Positions 61,701-64,000 of a stretch of DNA of 64,000 nucleotides are shown here, piece by piece. Made by a program: the position numbers and the translations under genes. Positions within the stretch are counted from its first letter, which is position 1; each line of letters opens with the position of its first letter. Source of the DNA: Doris montereyensis (taxonomy: Eukaryota; Mollusca; Gastropoda; Nudibranchia; Dorididae); contig JAXRKP010000578.1 in assembly GCA_037039925.1 (NCBI GenBank), positions 30,001-94,000 on the forward strand, written 5' to 3'. The notes beneath the pieces are model-generated. The model searched no databases and was not told the origin of the DNA. It saw only the letters and a program-made list of their open reading frames with translations.

Positions 61701-63472
61701 CTTAGTCAATCTGGGACATTCGGGTGTGTGTGTGTGTGTGTATCTTAGTCAATCTGGGACATTCGGAGTGTGTGTGTGTGTGTGTGTGTATCTTAGTCAA
61801 TCTGGGACATTCGGTGTGTGTCAATCTGGGTGTGTGTGTGTGTATCTTAGTCAATCTGGGACATTCGGAGTGTGTGTGTGTATCTTAGTCAATCTCGGGT
61901 GTGTGTGTGTGTGTCTTAGTGGGACATTATCTTAGTCAATCTGGGACATTCGGAGTGTGTGTGTGTGTCAATCTCTTAGTCAATCTGGACATTCATAGTC
62001 AATCTGGGACATTGTGTGTGTGTGTGTGTCTTTAGTCAATCTGGGACATTCGGAGTGTGTGTGTGTGTCTTAGTCAATCTGGGACATTCGGAGTGTGTGT
62101 GTGTATCTTAGTCAATCTGGGACATTGTGTGTGTGTGTATCTTAGTCAATCTGGGACATTCGGAGTGTGTGTGTGTGTGTGTATCTTAGTCAATCTGGGA
62201 CATTCGGTGTGTGTGTGTGTGTATCTTAGTCAATCTGGGACATTCGGAGTGTGTGTGTGTGTGTGGTCAATCTGGGACATTCGGAGTGTGTGTGTGTGTT
62301 ATAGTCAATCTGGGACATTGTGTTAGTCAATCTGGGACATTCGGAGTGTGTGTGTGTATCTTAGTCAATCTGGGACATTCGGAGTGTGTGTGTGTGTATC
62401 TTAGTCAATCTGGGACATTCGGAGTGTGTGTGTGTGTGTATCTTAGTCAATCTTGGACATTCGGAGTGTATATTGTGTGTGTGTATCTTAGTCAATCTGG
62501 GAATTCTGTGTGACAGTCAATCTGGGAGTGTGTGTGTGTGTGTATCTTAGTCAATCTGGGACATTCGGAGTGTGTGTGTGTGTATCTTAGTCAATCTGGG
62601 ACATTCGGAGTGTGTGTGTGTGTATCTTAGTCAATCTGGGACATTCGGAGTGTGTGTGTGTGTGTATCTTAGTCAATCTGGGACATTCGGAGTGTGTGTG
62701 TGTATCTTAGTCAATCTGGGACATTGTGTGTGTGTGTGTCTTAGTCAATCTGGGACATTCATTGAATCTTAGTCAATCTGGGAGTGTGTGTGTATCTTAG
62801 TCAATCTGGGACATTCGGAGTGTGTGTGTGTGTGTGTATCTTAGTCAATCTGGGACATTCGGAGTGTGTGTGTGTATCTTAGTCAATCTGGGACATTCGG
62901 AGTGTGTGTGTATCTTAGTCAATCTGGGACATTCGGAGTGTGTGTGTGTGTATCTTAGTCAATCTGGGACATTCGGAGTGTGTGTGTATCTTAGTCAATC
63001 TGGGACATTCGGGTGTGTGTGTGTATCTTATTCAATCTGGGACATTCGGAGTGTGTGTGTGTATCTTAGTCAATCTGGACATTCAGTGTGTGTGTGTGTG
63101 TCTTAGTCAATCTGGGACATTCGGAGTGTGTGTGTATCTTAGTCAATCTGGGACATTCGGAGTGTGTGTGTGTATCTTAGTCAATCTGGGACATTCGGAG
63201 TGTGTGTTTGTGTCTTAGTCAATCTGGGACATTCGGAGTGTGTGTGTGTATCTTAGTCAATCTGGGACATTCGGAGTGTGTGTGTGTGTATCTTAGTCAA
63301 TCTGGGACATTCGGAGGTATCTGTGTGTGTGTGTGTATATCTTAGTCAATCTGGGACATTCGGAGTGTGTGTGTGTGTGTGTTAGTCAATCTGGGACATT
63401 CGGAGTGTGTATCTTGTGACATTGTGTGTGTGTGTGTCTTAGTCAATCTTGGACATTCAGAGTGTATGTGTG
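52756..63472. repeat. Main (GT)-core minisatellite, about 10.7 kb, several hundred units
   Basis: The unit is a 28-bp core (ATCTTAGTCAATCTGGGACA then TTCGGAGT) plus a (GT)n run of about 4-12 repeats, giving periods from about 34 to 50 bp. Core deletions (loss of TTCGGA or ATCTTAG) recur throughout. Cys/Val-rich open frames here are repeat artefacts. The array ends in GTGTGTGTGAGAGAAAGG. Confidence 0.98.
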
Positions 63473-64000
63473 TGTGTTTGTGTGTGTGTGAGAGAAAGGG
63501 GGGGATGGAGCTGTTATAAATTTTCGTTTTTGTGTTACAATTGGTTGTTTAATCTATTCTTGATGTATTTATCTGTGTCCTCATCATTAGTTACAATAAT
63601 AATGATATGTGAAAGACTCTACTGATGCAAAATCTGAATCCGTGTCCATTAATTGGTAGCATTGCCTCTGTGACATTTTATGGTGATTACTTCTGTTGTC
63701 TTCACGTTCAACATGTTGTCCATAATGATCTGATCACTTTGGGTATCTTTTTTTCATACCTGTGATGGTAATGTTGCATGTCGTCAAGCAGGAGGGCTGT
63801 AAATATTATAGAATCTGGGTGTGTGTGTGTGTTTAGTCAATCTGGGTATATTTTCTGCCGCTATGCCATATTATGACCTTCTGGACATTTGTGGAGTTGT
63901 TTACAGGAGAGTGTGAGGCATATCCCTGGACATCGTTGCGGATATATGTAACAATGCCTCTGCATTTTGTACACTGACACGCATAGGGTGTACATCCATT
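63473..64000. other. Unique sequence right of the array
   Basis: No gene seen. One stray array piece (GTGTGTGTTTAGTCAATCTG) lies near 63826-63846, about 350 bp beyond the array's end. Confidence 0.6.

Noticed and set aside
51485..63472. Dozens of Cys/Val-rich open frames (VCVCILVNLGHSECV type), which could suggest a cysteine-rich repeat protein family
   Set aside because: They follow the GT-core minisatellite exactly, shift frame with GT length, and lack splice or start context.

Overview
The window is animal nuclear DNA, most likely from a gastropod mollusc. It holds two conserved multi-exon genes with GT-AG introns, a molluscan-style mix of tRNA-derived SINEs and an endonuclease-bearing LINE, dense AGATCT/TCTAGA tracts, and a very high load of tandem repeats (about one third of the window). 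Gastropod is an inference from repeat style. Metazoan rests on the genes.

Layout. 0-6.5 kb: no gene; microsatellites (AAT, GAA, CT), a diverged tandem duplication and a 41-bp minisatellite. 6.6-23.0 kb, plus strand: a lipin (phosphatidate phosphatase) gene with 15 coding exons, from the N-LIP domain to the LNS2 catalytic domain with its DIDGT motif. Several conserved exons carry one-base frameshifts while every splice phase still fits, so residual sequencing error is likelier than pseudogenization. The last exon continues into a long frame-broken acidic/Ser-rich tail. Its 3.7-kb last intron contains exon-like minus-strand sequence that may be a nested gene. 23.0-34.6 kb: intergenic, with candidate poly(A) signals, a 43-bp minisatellite, SINEs and a possible MITE. 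34.6-50.3 kb, minus strand: LACTB2, a metallo-beta-lactamase-fold endoribonuclease. Six exons are visible, all zinc ligands are present, and the last exon is not found. Its introns hold a decayed RTE-like LINE (38.1-41.4 kb), arrays with 34-, 45- and 45/47-bp units, SINEs and a second LINE scrap. 50.3-64 kb: no gene; a (GA)n tract and an approximately 12-kb minisatellite of a 28-bp core alternating with (GT)n.

The two genes converge and do not form a pathway. Lipin makes diacylglycerol from phosphatidate; LACTB2 is a mitochondrial RNA nuclease in vertebrates. Both putative promoters share the 12-mer CGATCATGTGAC, which contains a CATGTG E-box. I see no CRISPR array, prokaryotic operon or rRNA. 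The most interesting leads are the lipin tail, the candidate nested gene, the shared promoter motif, and the tandem arrays, one of which grew inside a SINE.
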